NCBI RefSeq assembly: GCF_958431955.1
Contig: NZ_CAUASN010000003.1
Location: 59,642 to 123,641 of the forward strand
DNA: 64,000 bases
DNA from: an uncultured Adlercreutzia sp.
Lineage (GTDB): Bacteria > Actinomycetota > Coriobacteriia > Coriobacteriales > Eggerthellaceae
Reading direction: 5' to 3'
Below, in pieces: positions 46,349-54,476 of this stretch. Under the pieces are notes generated by a model. That model was not told the origin of the DNA, ran no database searches, and saw only the letters and a list, made by a program, of their open reading frames with translations. Positions within the stretch are counted from its first letter, which is position 1. Each line of letters starts with the position of its first letter. The position numbers were made by a program, and so were the translations under genes.

Positions 46349-48022
46349 ATGGATCATGTTCTGAAGAAGTACTGCCCGAGAATCGAGTTCGACTCCTACG
46401 AGGACTTCGCCGAGAACTTCGTCATCGAGGTTCCCGAGGCCTTCAACTTCGGCTTCGACGTCGTGGACGAGTGGGCCCGCGTGGAGCCCGACAAGCGCGC
46501 CCTGCTCTGGTGTAACGACCGCGGCGAGGAGCGCACCTTCACCTTCACCGACATCAAGCGCCTCTCGAACCAGGCCGCCAACGCCTTCGCCGACATGGGC
46601 ATCGGCAAGGGCGACGTGGTGATGTGCATCCTGCGCCGCCGCTGGGAGTACTGGATCTGCGCCGTGGCCCTGTGCAAGTTGGGCGCCACCATCATTCCCG
46701 CGTCGCTGCAGCTGACGCGCAAGGATGTGGTGTACCGCGTGAACAGCGCGGACGTGAAGGCCATCGTGGCGGTGAACGACGACTACGTGTGCACCCAGGT
46801 GGAAGAGGCCATGCCCGACTGCCCCGGCGTGCTGGAGAAGTTCATCGTCGACGGCGATCGCACGGGCTGGATTCCCTTCCACGATCTCATCGAGGGCAAG
46901 CCCGAGACCTTCGAGCGGCCCCGCGGCGAGGAGGCCGTCACCTCGAAGGACATCATGCTCATGTACTTCACGAGCGGCACGACCGGCAACCCCAAAGCCG
47001 TCGAGCACAACTTTGCTCACCCGCTCGGCCATATCATCACGGCGAAGTACTGGCAGCAGGTGCGCGAGAACGAGCTGCACATGACCGTGACTGATTCGGG
47101 TTGGGCCAAGTTCGGCTGGGGCAAGATCTACGGCCAGTGGATCGCCGGCGCCACCATCTTCGCCTACGATATGGACAAGTTCGTGCCCACGAAGCTGCTG
47201 CAGAAGATCCAGGACTACCGGCTGTCCACCTTCTGCGCCCCGCCTACCATGTACCGCTTCATGCTGCAGGAGGACGTGGAGGCCTACGATTTGTCCAGCG
47301 TGCACAACTTCGCGACGGCCGGCGAGCCCTTGAACGCCGAGGTGACCATCCAGTGGGAGAAGCTCACCGGCAAGAAGATCCGCGAGGGCTTCGGCCAGTC
47401 GGAGGGCCCGGTGCTTTTGGCCACCTTCCCGTGGGTGGAGCCGCGCCCCGGCTCCATGGGCAAGCCCTCGCCGCTTCTGAACGTGAAGCTTCTGGACGAT
47501 GAGGGCCGCGAGGTGGAGGACGGCGAGGAGGGCGCCATCTGCGTGACGGGTCTGAAAGAGGCTTACCCGCCGGGCCTGTTCGTCGGCTACTACGGCGATG
47601 AGGAGCGCACGGTCGAGGCTGTGGGAGGGGAGTACTACAACCTGCACGATCTGGCGTGGCGCGATTCCGACGGCTACTGTTTCTTCGTGGGCCGCGATGA
47701 CGACGTCATCAAGTGCTCGGGCTACCGCATCGGGCCCTTCGAGGTGGAAAGCGCCCTGGTGGAGCACCCGGCCGTGGTCGAGTGCGCCGTCACGGCCGCG
47801 CCCGATCCCATCCGCGGCAAGGTGGTGAAGGCCACGGTGGTGCTGGCCCGCGGCTACGAGGGCACCGACGCGCTCACCCGCGAGCTGCAGGAGCACGTGA
47901 AGAAGACCACCGCGCCCTACAAGTACCCGCGCATCATCGAGTACGTGGACGAGCTGCCCAAGACCATCGGCGGCAAGATCAAGCGCAAGCTCATCCGCCA
48001 GACCGACGGCATTCAGGAGTAG
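46349..48022 (+). CDS. AMP-forming acyl-CoA synthetase (MACS type) 2
   Basis: A 557-residue paralogue of the synthetase at 40306. P-loop YFTSGTTGNPKAVEHN, GFGQSEG in place of GQTET, hinge DDDVIKCSGYRIGPFEVES, and catalytic lysine in KTIGGKIKR. The A5 difference suggests another acid substrate. It starts behind AGGAGAGCAGAGAG. Together with the XRE-cupin gene before it, it repeats the regulator-synthetase unit at the beginning of the cluster. Confidence 0.88.
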   Translation: MDHVLKKYCPRIEFDSYEDFAENFVIEVPEAFNFGFDVVDEWARVEPDKRALLWCNDRGEERTFTFTDIKRLSNQAANAFADMGIGKGDVVMCILRRRWEYWICAVALCKLGATIIPASLQLTRKDVVYRVNSADVKAIVAVNDDYVCTQVEEAMPDCPGVLEKFIVDGDRTGWIPFHDLIEGKPETFERPRGEEAVTSKDIMLMYFTSGTTGNPKAVEHNFAHPLGHIITAKYWQQVRENELHMTVTDSGWAKFGWGKIYGQWIAGATIFAYDMDKFVPTKLLQKIQDYRLSTFCAPPTMYRFMLQEDVEAYDLSSVHNFATAGEPLNAEVTIQWEKLTGKKIREGFGQSEGPVLLATFPWVEPRPGSMGKPSPLLNVKLLDDEGREVEDGEEGAICVTGLKEAYPPGLFVGYYGDEERTVEAVGGEYYNLHDLAWRDSDGYCFFVGRDDDVIKCSGYRIGPFEVESALVEHPAVVECAVTAAPDPIRGKVVKATVVLARGYEGTDALTRELQEHVKKTTAPYKYPRIIEYVDELPKTIGGKIKRKLIRQTDGIQE

Positions 48023-48067
48023 CCGCGTCGCGGGCTGCGGTCGGTATTTGGCAACGAACGGTTGAAG

Positions 48068-48089
48068 AGGGCACCTTGCGGGGCGCCCT
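48068..48089 (+). terminator. Weak terminator-like hairpin after synthetase 2
   Basis: AGGGCACC pairs with GGCGCCCT apart from one A-C mismatch; no proper U-tract follows. It may be a 3'-end structure. Confidence 0.4.
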
Positions 48090-48133
48090 TGCCATAATCG
48101 GGCGCCTATCGGCAAAAATAGCCTGAAACGGCG

Positions 48134-48163
48134 TTGTCAAGAAGCGGGGATTTCGGGTATTAT
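48134..48163 (+). promoter_or_regulatory. Promoter of the cytochrome gene
   Basis: TTGTCA, an 18-base spacer and TATTAT. It leaves a leader of about 155 nt before the start codon, in which nothing else was recognised. Confidence 0.6.
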
Positions 48164-48324
48164 GAGCGATGAAGCGAAACCCCCAGGGTCGATGACGCTG
48201 TGCGCGTGGCGAGCCGTGCGTCCTCGTTCCTCGAGGTTCTGATCAGCTGGGGAGGGCAGATCTGCTCGCTTCGCACGAGGGAGGCGCACCCGCGCCTCGA
48301 AATCCCCAACTGGAAGGATGGAGT

Positions 48325-49056
48325 ATGTCCGAAGAAGAGAAGACCGCCGAGGTCGCCGCGGTAGAGGAGACCGAGGCTGCGCCGGCTGCCAAGAAGGCGC
48401 GCAAGAAGTGGCCCATCGTGGTCGGCGTTGTCGTGGCTGTGCTGGTCGTAGCCGGTGCCGGCTTCTGGGTGTGGCATGAGCAGCCGAGCTTCTGCAACGC
48501 CATCTGCCATACGCCGATGGATCCCTATCTGCCGACCTACGAGGCCACCCCGGGCGAGCCCGCCACTGACAAGTGGGGCAACGAGCTCGAGACCGCCAGC
48601 GGCATGCTGGCCGCCGTGCACCGTGCCGATGAGTCCTCCGACATCACCTGCATGGGCTGCCACGTTCCCACCCTGTCCGAGCAGATCGGCGAGGGTATCA
48701 GCTGGGTGACCGGCAACTACGAGGTTATGCTGACCCAGGCCGGTATGCACGTGGTGCCCGAGAAGTCCCTCGAGGACCTCGTGGCCGCCCGCGGCATCGA
48801 GCCTGATCAGTTCTGCCTGAACGAGTCCTGCCACAACATGACCCGCGACGACCTGATCCAGGCCACCTCCGACATGGAGCGCAACCCGCACGTGCCGCAG
48901 CACGGCGAGGTCGCCTGCGGCGAGTGCCACAAGGCTCACCGCGCGTCGGTGAACTACTGCTCCAGCTGCCACAACGACGCCGAGATCCCCGAGGGTTGGA
49001 TCTCCTCCGCCGACGACAAGAAGCTCGTCAAGGAGCTGGAGTCGCTGAACAAGTAA
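48325..49056 (+). CDS. NapC/NrfH-like pentahaem cytochrome c
   Basis: A 243-residue membrane-anchored cytochrome that likely takes electrons from the quinol pool to an external reductase. A cytoplasmic Glu/Ala/Lys-rich tail (1-28) precedes one membrane helix (about 29-50) and five haem sites: C57-NAI-C61-H (CX3CH), C109-MG-C112-H, C164-LNES-C169-H (CX4CH), C198-GE-C201-H, C212-SS-C215-H. Two sites thus have non-standard spacing. No reductase gene is adjacent, so it may serve a flavoprotein encoded elsewhere, such as the one at 7824. The ribosome-binding site is GGAAGGATGGAG. Confidence 0.87.
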   Translation: MSEEEKTAEVAAVEETEAAPAAKKARKKWPIVVGVVVAVLVVAGAGFWVWHEQPSFCNAICHTPMDPYLPTYEATPGEPATDKWGNELETASGMLAAVHRADESSDITCMGCHVPTLSEQIGEGISWVTGNYEVMLTQAGMHVVPEKSLEDLVAARGIEPDQFCLNESCHNMTRDDLIQATSDMERNPHVPQHGEVACGECHKAHRASVNYCSSCHNDAEIPEGWISSADDKKLVKELESLNK

Positions 49057-49086
49057 CTTCTCCCTTCGCCACGGGGAAAGTGGGAG

Positions 49087-49119
49087 GAAGGCCGTCTTCG
49101 GACGGCCTTCTTTCGTTTT
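49087..49119 (+). terminator. Terminator of the cytochrome gene
   Basis: GAAGGCCGTC pairs perfectly with GACGGCCTTC around TTCG, followed by TTTCGTTTT. Confidence 0.88.
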
Positions 49120-49248
49120 CCCGCAAGAACGGTTACGGTTACGTGTCCGCTCAGTGTTTCGCAGCCGCGTTCGGGTTCGGGCGGTTCACTATGGGTCTGT
49201 GATCGCGAGCCGCGCGAGGCGCGGCGGTACCGGCGAAAGGAGCAGATC

Positions 49249-49785
49249 ATGGAGCTAGAGAAGTCCCAGACGTGGAAGAATTTGGAAGACGCCCTCAGCC
49301 AGGAGGCAGTGGCATACTGCGAGTACACCTTCTACGCGCAGCAGGCGGCGAAGGACGGCTACACCCAGATCTCGGAGATCTTCAACGAGACGGCCGGCAA
49401 CGAGCTGCACCATGCCAAGCTGCACTTCAAGAAGCTCCACGACGGCAAGGTGCCCGACACGCTGCAGAACCTGAAGGACGCCCAGGACGACGAGGACGCC
49501 GAGGTGAAGATCTACACCGGCTACGCCAAGACCGCCCGCGAGGAGGGCTTCGCCGAGCTGGCCGACTTCTTCGAGGGGCTCGCCGCCATCGAGAAGAGCC
49601 ACCAGGATCGCTTCGACCTGCTCATCGAGCGCATCAACAACGACGAGGTGTTCCGCCGCAAGGAGGTGAAGGTGTGGGTGTGCACCGTGTGCGGCCACAT
49701 CGAGATCGGCACCGAGCCTCCTGAGAAGTGCCCCGTGTGCGACCATCCGCGCGGACACTTTGAGATCAAGGCTGAAAATTACTAA
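49249..49785 (+). CDS. Rubrerythrin
   Basis: A 178-residue non-haem iron protein that reduces peroxide in anaerobes. The N-terminal four-helix domain has the diiron ligands in SQEAVAYCEY, NELHHAKLH, and AAIEKSHQDRF. The C-terminal rubredoxin-like domain has CTVCGH and CPVCDHP for one iron. The start is behind GAAAGGAG. It lies between its own upstream terminator and a structured repeat, so it appears monocistronic. Confidence 0.92.
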   Translation: MELEKSQTWKNLEDALSQEAVAYCEYTFYAQQAAKDGYTQISEIFNETAGNELHHAKLHFKKLHDGKVPDTLQNLKDAQDDEDAEVKIYTGYAKTAREEGFAELADFFEGLAAIEKSHQDRFDLLIERINNDEVFRRKEVKVWVCTVCGHIEIGTEPPEKCPVCDHPRGHFEIKAENY

Positions 49786-49817
49786 GATTCCGTCGCTGCT
49801 GCGGCCCCGCTGTGGTC

Positions 49818-49927
49818 GGAGGCACCGGGCATTTCGATTCGCTCAGACAGTCCTCGCTCTGCGAAACAGTCCACCGGACTGTTTCGTTCGCTGCGGAACT
49901 CGCTCGGTCGAAACACCCGGTGCCTCC
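49818..49927 (+). repeat. Structured intergenic repeat, copy D
   Basis: The core contains GCTCAGACAGTCCTCGCTCT and CGTTCGCTGCGGAACTCGC. The central hairpin is GAAACAGTCC/GGACTGTTTC with loop ACC. The closing stem combines GGAGGCACCGGG/CCCGGTGCCTCC and TTTCGA/TCGAAA with a 2x2 mismatch between them; again it is locus-specific. It lies 33 bases after the rubrerythrin stop. Confidence 0.82.
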
Positions 49928-50013
49928 TCTCTTCTCGGCCATTCTCGATTACATCCTCCTTTCACCCTTTTCTTTGGGAGAAAACTAAATCAGTGCTTGC
50001 AAATCATCTTTTC

Positions 50014-50150
50014 GGGGTGTATGGTGCAACCGTCCTTTAAATGCGGTACAGAGAGGCCGACAAGGTACACCCCGTGCGCGGGGACGCGAGCGCGGAATGC
50101 TCGCGAACATAAGCGCACTCAGTGAGCCTCGTCGTCCGACGGGCTTTTTT
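50014..50150 (+). promoter_or_regulatory. PyrR-type attenuator of the pyr operon
   Basis: GGGGTGTA and TACACCCC (50014-50021, 50066-50073) close a stem-loop carrying GTACAGAGAGGCCGAC, close to the known PyrR-binding loop CAGAGAGG. About 50 bases later a terminator follows: GCC-CGTCG with CGACG-GGC and then TTTTTT (50126-50150). In the established mechanism, PyrR with UMP stabilises the first stem and lets the terminator form. The PyrR gene starts 90 bp downstream. Confidence 0.78.
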
Positions 50151-50239
50151 ATTGCCCGCCGGCGACAGCGGAAGCGCGGGAAACTCGGACGCGCTTTCGG
50201 GTTTCGTCTGTACGCACTGAACCTGAGAAGGGAGTGTGT

Positions 50240-50836
50240 ATGAACGACGCAAGCTTGGTCAAGTCCGTCTGCATGGACGCAGACGAGATCGAGAGGGCGG
50301 TGACGCGCATCGCGCACCAGATCCTCGAGGCCAACAAGGGGGCTGAGAACCTGGCGCTCGTGGGCATCGTGACCCGCGGCGATCTTCTCGCCAAGATGCT
50401 CGCCCAGAAGATCCAGGAAATCGAGGGGGTGGAAGTGCCCCTCGGCAAGCTGGACATCAGCTTCTACCGCGACGACTTCGCGACCCATTTCGCCCCGGAG
50501 GTCCACTCCACCGACATTCCCTTCGACATCGACGGCAAGACCGTCGTGCTCGTGGACGACGTGCTCTACACCGGGCGCACCATCCGCGCGGCGCTCGACG
50601 CCCTCATGGACATCGGCCGCCCGGCTGCCGTCCAGCTGGCGGTGCTGGTGGACCGCGGCCACCGAGAGCTTCCCATCCGCGCCGATTTCGTGGGCAAGAA
50701 CGTGCCCTCCGCCTCCGACGAGAACGTGCGTCTGTTCCTCGAGGAAGTGGACGGCGTCTCCGCCGTGGAGATCCTGGAAATCGAGCCGGGCAAGCGCGCC
50801 GGCTCCGCGCCGATCAAGAACAACGGGGGTGAGTAG
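50240..50836 (+). CDS. pyrR: Bifunctional pyr operon regulator / uracil phosphoribosyltransferase
   Basis: A 198-residue PyrR. The PRPP-binding loop is VVLVDDVLYTGRTIRAALDAL, with GIVTRGDLLAKML and GKLDISFYRDD typical of PyrR rather than Upp. It binds the leader RNA to attenuate the operon and has some UPRTase activity. ATG at 50240 follows GAGAAGGGAG. It is followed after four bases by pyrB. The C-terminal residues (PIKNNGGE) extend slightly beyond the usual end. Confidence 0.93.
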   Translation: MNDASLVKSVCMDADEIERAVTRIAHQILEANKGAENLALVGIVTRGDLLAKMLAQKIQEIEGVEVPLGKLDISFYRDDFATHFAPEVHSTDIPFDIDGKTVVLVDDVLYTGRTIRAALDALMDIGRPAAVQLAVLVDRGHRELPIRADFVGKNVPSASDENVRLFLEEVDGVSAVEILEIEPGKRAGSAPIKNNGGE

Positions 50837-50840
50837 GGCC

Positions 50841-51785
50841 ATGGCCTTCAACCACAAGCATCTCATCGACATCACGGAGTACTCCGCCGATGACATCATG
50901 ACCATCCTGGAGACGGCCAAGAACTTCAAGCAGGTGAACGAGCGCCGCATCAAGAAGGTGCCCACGCTCAAGGGCTTCACCGTGGTGAACATGTTCAACG
51001 AGCCGTCCACTCGCACGCGCTCCTCCTTCGAGATCGCCGAGAAGCGCCTGTCTGCCGACTCGCTGAACTTCGGCGGCTCTTCCACGGCCACGGTGAAGGG
51101 CGAGAGCCTCGTGGACACCGTGAAGACGCTGTGCTCCTACAAGATCGACTGCATCGTGGTGCGCGACCGCTGGGCCGGCGTGCCCCGCAAGATCGCGGAC
51201 GTCTCCGGCGTGTCGGTCATCGACGCCGGCGACGGCAAGCACCAGCACCCCACCCAGGCCCTGCTCGATCTGTACTCCATCTGGGAGGAGAAGGGCGATC
51301 TCGCCGGCCTGCACGTCGGCGTGGTCGGCGACATCGCCCACTCCCGCGTGTGCGGCTCGCTTATCCCGGCGCTGAAGATCATGGGCTGCGAGGTGACGGT
51401 GGTGGCCCCGCCGACGCTTCTGCCCGCGCGCCCCGATGTTCTCGGCGCCGACCACGTGACGAGCAACCTCGACGAGGCGCTGCCCGAGCTCGACGTGGTG
51501 TACATGCTGCGCATCCAGCGCGAGCGCTTCGAGGGCGCCCCGTACCCGAACCTGCGCGAGTACAACCTGCTCTACGGCCTCACCCAGGAGCGCGACCGCC
51601 TCATGAAGCCCGATGCTTGCGTGTGCCACCCGGGCCCCATCAACCGCGGTGTGGAGCTGGACAGCTTCATGGCCGACCACCCCAAGCGCTCCATCATCCT
51701 CGACCAAGTCTACGCCGGCGTCCTCGTGCGCATGGCCGCCCTGTACCTGCTCCTAGGAGGTAGCAACGATGGCATTGATGCTTAA
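50841..51785 (+). CDS. pyrB: Aspartate carbamoyltransferase catalytic subunit
   Basis: A 314-residue enzyme that joins carbamoyl phosphate to aspartate, the first committed step of pyrimidine synthesis. The carbamoyl phosphate motif STRTRSSFE starts at residue 56, and HPTQALLDLYS plus the CHPGPINRGVEL region are typical. No regulatory PyrI subunit is encoded nearby. It overlaps pyrC by 17 bp. With carAB reduced to a relic, carbamoyl phosphate must come from outside this operon. Confidence 0.95.
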   Translation: MAFNHKHLIDITEYSADDIMTILETAKNFKQVNERRIKKVPTLKGFTVVNMFNEPSTRTRSSFEIAEKRLSADSLNFGGSSTATVKGESLVDTVKTLCSYKIDCIVVRDRWAGVPRKIADVSGVSVIDAGDGKHQHPTQALLDLYSIWEEKGDLAGLHVGVVGDIAHSRVCGSLIPALKIMGCEVTVVAPPTLLPARPDVLGADHVTSNLDEALPELDVVYMLRIQRERFEGAPYPNLREYNLLYGLTQERDRLMKPDACVCHPGPINRGVELDSFMADHPKRSIILDQVYAGVLVRMAALYLLLGGSNDGIDA

Positions 51786-53061
51786 GAACGCCCGTCTGAT
51801 CGACCCGCAGATCGGCCTGGACGAGGTGGCCGACATCCTCATCCGCGACGGCAAGATCGTGGAGGTGGGCCACAACCTCACCATGGAGAAGGGCGTCGAG
51901 CGCGACCTCTCCGGCAAGATCGTCACCCCCGGCCTCGTGGACATGCACGTGCACTTCCGCGATCCGGGCCAGGAGCAGAAAGAAGACATCGCCTCCGGTT
52001 CCCGCGCGGCGGCCCACGGCGGGTTCACGGCCGTGTGCACCATGCCCAACACCGATCCGGTGGTGGACGATGCGGTGGCCGTGGAGTACGTGAAGGCCCG
52101 CGCCGCCGCGGTGGGGAAGTGCCGCATCATCCCGGCTGGCGCCTGCTCGAAGAACCTCAAGGGCGAGGTGCTCTCGGACATGGGCGACATGTACGCCCAC
52201 GGCGCGCCGGTGTTCACCGATGATGGCCACGGGGTGCAGGACGCCGGCATGATGCGCCGCGTCATGGACTACGCCCGCCAGTTCGACACCGTCATCATGG
52301 CCCACTGCCAGGACGACTCGCTCGTAGCCGACGGCCAGGTGAACGAGGGGGTGGCCTCCACGCGCCTCGGCATGGTGGGCTGGCCGGCCGAGGGCGAGGA
52401 GCTCGAGATCGCCCGCGACATCGCGCTCTGCCGCCTGACGGGCTGCCCCTTGCACATCCAGCACATCACCACCAAGCGCGGCCTCGATATGGTGGCCGCC
52501 GCCAAGGCGGAGGGCCTGCCCGTGACCTGCGAGGTGACGCCGCACCATATGTTCCTCACTGAGGACGCCATCACCGCCGAGTACCAGACCTCCCTCAAGG
52601 TGAACCCGCCGCTGCGCACCGCCGAGGACGCCGCCGCCCTTATCGAGGGTTTGAAGAACGGCGTGATCGACGCCATCGTGACCGATCATGCGCCCCATAC
52701 CGACTGGGAGAAGGACCGCGAGTTCGAGCTGGCGCCCTTCGGCATGACGGGGCTCGAGACCTCGCTGTCGCTCGTGCTCACGCACCTCGTGCGCGCCGGC
52801 GTCATCGACTACGGCCGCATGATCGAGGCCATGGCCGTATCGCCGCGCGCCATCCTGCGCCAGGAGCCGGTGAAGATCGAGGCCGGCAGCACCGCCGACC
52901 TTACGGTCATCGATCCGGAGGCCGCCTGGACCGTGGAGGTGGGCGAGTTCTGCTCCAAGGCCAACAACTCCGGCTTCATCGGCGCCGAGCTGACGGGCCG
53001 CGCCACCGACACCTACGTCGGCGGCTACGCCACCATGGAGGACGGCGCCATCGTCGAGTAG
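51769..53061 (+). CDS. pyrC: Dihydroorotase
   Basis: A 430-residue class I dihydroorotase of the amidohydrolase family. Metal ligands are H60 and H62 in MHVHFRDPG, histidines in MAHCQDD and QHITTKRG, and the aspartate in VTDHAPHT. It closes carbamoyl aspartate to dihydroorotate. It starts inside pyrB behind CTAGGAGG. It ends the first block of the operon, and a strong terminator follows. Confidence 0.95.
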   Translation: MALMLKNARLIDPQIGLDEVADILIRDGKIVEVGHNLTMEKGVERDLSGKIVTPGLVDMHVHFRDPGQEQKEDIASGSRAAAHGGFTAVCTMPNTDPVVDDAVAVEYVKARAAAVGKCRIIPAGACSKNLKGEVLSDMGDMYAHGAPVFTDDGHGVQDAGMMRRVMDYARQFDTVIMAHCQDDSLVADGQVNEGVASTRLGMVGWPAEGEELEIARDIALCRLTGCPLHIQHITTKRGLDMVAAAKAEGLPVTCEVTPHHMFLTEDAITAEYQTSLKVNPPLRTAEDAAALIEGLKNGVIDAIVTDHAPHTDWEKDREFELAPFGMTGLETSLSLVLTHLVRAGVIDYGRMIEAMAVSPRAILRQEPVKIEAGSTADLTVIDPEAAWTVEVGEFCSKANNSGFIGAELTGRATDTYVGGYATMEDGAIVE

Positions 53062-53087
53062 ACGCGCGCCGGACATAGCCTGCACAG

Positions 53088-53127
53088 AAGGGGACGGTTC
53101 GCTTCACGCGAGCCGCCCCTTTGCGTT
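53088..53127 (+). terminator. Terminator of pyrR-pyrB-pyrC
   Basis: AAGGGGACGGTTCGC pairs imperfectly with GCGAGCCGCCCCTT around TTCAC. It includes the GGGGACGGTTC decamer also seen in prmC. A short TTTGCGTTT tail follows. Confidence 0.65.
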
Positions 53128-53190
53128 TCACGTGCCTATCGGCGGCTGCTCGGCAGCGGGGCCTTGGAGTGTTGGCGGGTGTGCTTGCGC

Positions 53191-53238
53191 GGCGCTCTTG
53201 CACTGCGGCGCTCTTGCACTGCGGCGCTCTTGCACTGC
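53191..53238. repeat. Three perfect 16-bp tandem repeats
   Basis: GGCGCTCTTGCACTGC occurs three times head to tail without mismatch, followed by GGCGCAAGAGG, whose GCAAGAG inverts part of the unit. It lies in the 416-bp gap between pyrC and the ABC transporter, at the junction where the pyr operon is interrupted. Confidence 0.85.
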
Positions 53239-53424
53239 GGCGCAAGAGGAGGTCAACGCTGCGATGGCGGGTCGTCAACGGGTGCGCTCGGGGGGAGGGG
53301 AGGCCCCTCGGCCCTGGCTACAATGGGGTCGATGAGCGTCGGCTTTCCGGGGCCGTTGTGTCGCTTGCGGAAAAGTGCGCGCTTGCTCTTGCCTATAAGT
53401 AAACCTATGGTAACATCTGCCACT

Positions 53425-53443
53425 GTAAGTTTGCTTAAGCTAA
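53425..53443 (+). promoter_or_regulatory. DtxR/IdeR-like iron box candidate
   Basis: GTAAGTTTGCTTAAGCTAA matches the 19-bp DtxR consensus TTAGGTTAGCCTAACCTAA at 14 positions. It is in an AT-rich patch 35 bp before the start of the iron-type binding-protein gene, where it would overlap the promoter. A dtxR gene is not present in the window. Confidence 0.5.
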
Positions 53444-53477
53444 CTCAATCGCTCGCGATTAGGAAAGGAACACGCCC

Positions 53478-54464
53478 ATGGCCCCCATCACGCGCCGCAC
53501 CTTCGCGGCCTTCCTCGCCACTGCCGCCCTGACCCCGGCTCTGGGGGGATGCTCCTCCTCGACCACTGGCGGGGAGGGCGCATCGACTGCCGACGATGCC
53601 TCCCCTGATGCCTCCGCTGCCCCCGAGAGCGCCATGCGCACGGTGGATACCGACAAGGGGCAGGTGGAGATTCCCGCCGACCCCCAGACCATCGTGAGCG
53701 ACTACTACCTGGGCGAGTTCCTCGCTGTGGACGTGAAGCCGGTCATCGCGAGCCCCTATGCGCTGAACAACCCCTTCCTCGCGGGTCTGTGCGACGGCAT
53801 CGAGGCGCTGAACACCACCTCGGCCGAGACCTCCCTCGAGATGATCGCCGAGAAGCAGCCCGACCTCATCGTCACCATCACCGAGGCCGATTGCGAGAAG
53901 TACGCGAAGATCGCCCCGACGGTCTACATCGCCGACGGCACGCGCTCCGACGAGGAGCTGTTCCGCTACATCGCGGGCCTTGTGAACAAGGAGGACGCCG
54001 CCGAGGCCTACATCAACGAGTTCAACGACAAGGTGGCCACGGTGAAGGACGAGATCGTGGGCATCGTGGGCGACCGCACCGTGTCCATCCTGGAGGTGTG
54101 GCCCCAGGAGATCTACATCATGGGCAGCCACTTCGCCCGCGGCGGGTCCATCCTCTACGACATGTGGGGGCTGAAGGCCCCCGAGCCCATCCAGACCGCC
54201 ATGGTGGAGGGCGACGAGGCCTACCAGGTCATCTCGGTGGAGGCGCTGCCCGACTACGCCGGCGACTTCATCTGCTACGGCGTGCTCGACGGCGCCGATG
54301 CGGCCTATGTGGACGGCTCGCAGCTGTGGCAGAACCTGCCGGCGGTGAAGGAGGGGCGCCTCATGCCCTACGAGCAGGTGGCCTTCATGCACCGCGACCC
54401 CATCACGCTCACCAACCAGCTGCAGGCGTTCACGGACTTCTTCCGCGCCCACGCGGCGGCCTAG
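53478..54464 (+). CDS. ABC transporter substrate-binding lipoprotein (iron/siderophore or corrinoid type)
   Basis: A 328-residue binding protein with a Tat-type signal (ITRRTFAAFL) and a lipobox ALGGC, so it is probably exported by Tat and lipid-anchored. After an Ala/Ser/Asp linker comes the class III fold of FecB/BtuF/FhuD (GQVEIPADPQTIVS, EMIAEKQPDLIVT). The permease and ATPase genes follow in order. The ligand (ferric siderophore, haem or cobamide) is not determined. The candidate iron box upstream favours iron. The ribosome-binding site is AGGAAAGGA. Confidence 0.87.
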   Translation: MAPITRRTFAAFLATAALTPALGGCSSSTTGGEGASTADDASPDASAAPESAMRTVDTDKGQVEIPADPQTIVSDYYLGEFLAVDVKPVIASPYALNNPFLAGLCDGIEALNTTSAETSLEMIAEKQPDLIVTITEADCEKYAKIAPTVYIADGTRSDEELFRYIAGLVNKEDAAEAYINEFNDKVATVKDEIVGIVGDRTVSILEVWPQEIYIMGSHFARGGSILYDMWGLKAPEPIQTAMVEGDEAYQVISVEALPDYAGDFICYGVLDGADAAYVDGSQLWQNLPAVKEGRLMPYEQVAFMHRDPITLTNQLQAFTDFFRAHAAA

Positions 54465-54476
54465 CGGGGCGGGGCC

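Noticed and set aside
53191..53238. Possible CRISPR array
   Set aside because: The units are 16 bp, contiguous and without spacers, and no cas gene is near.
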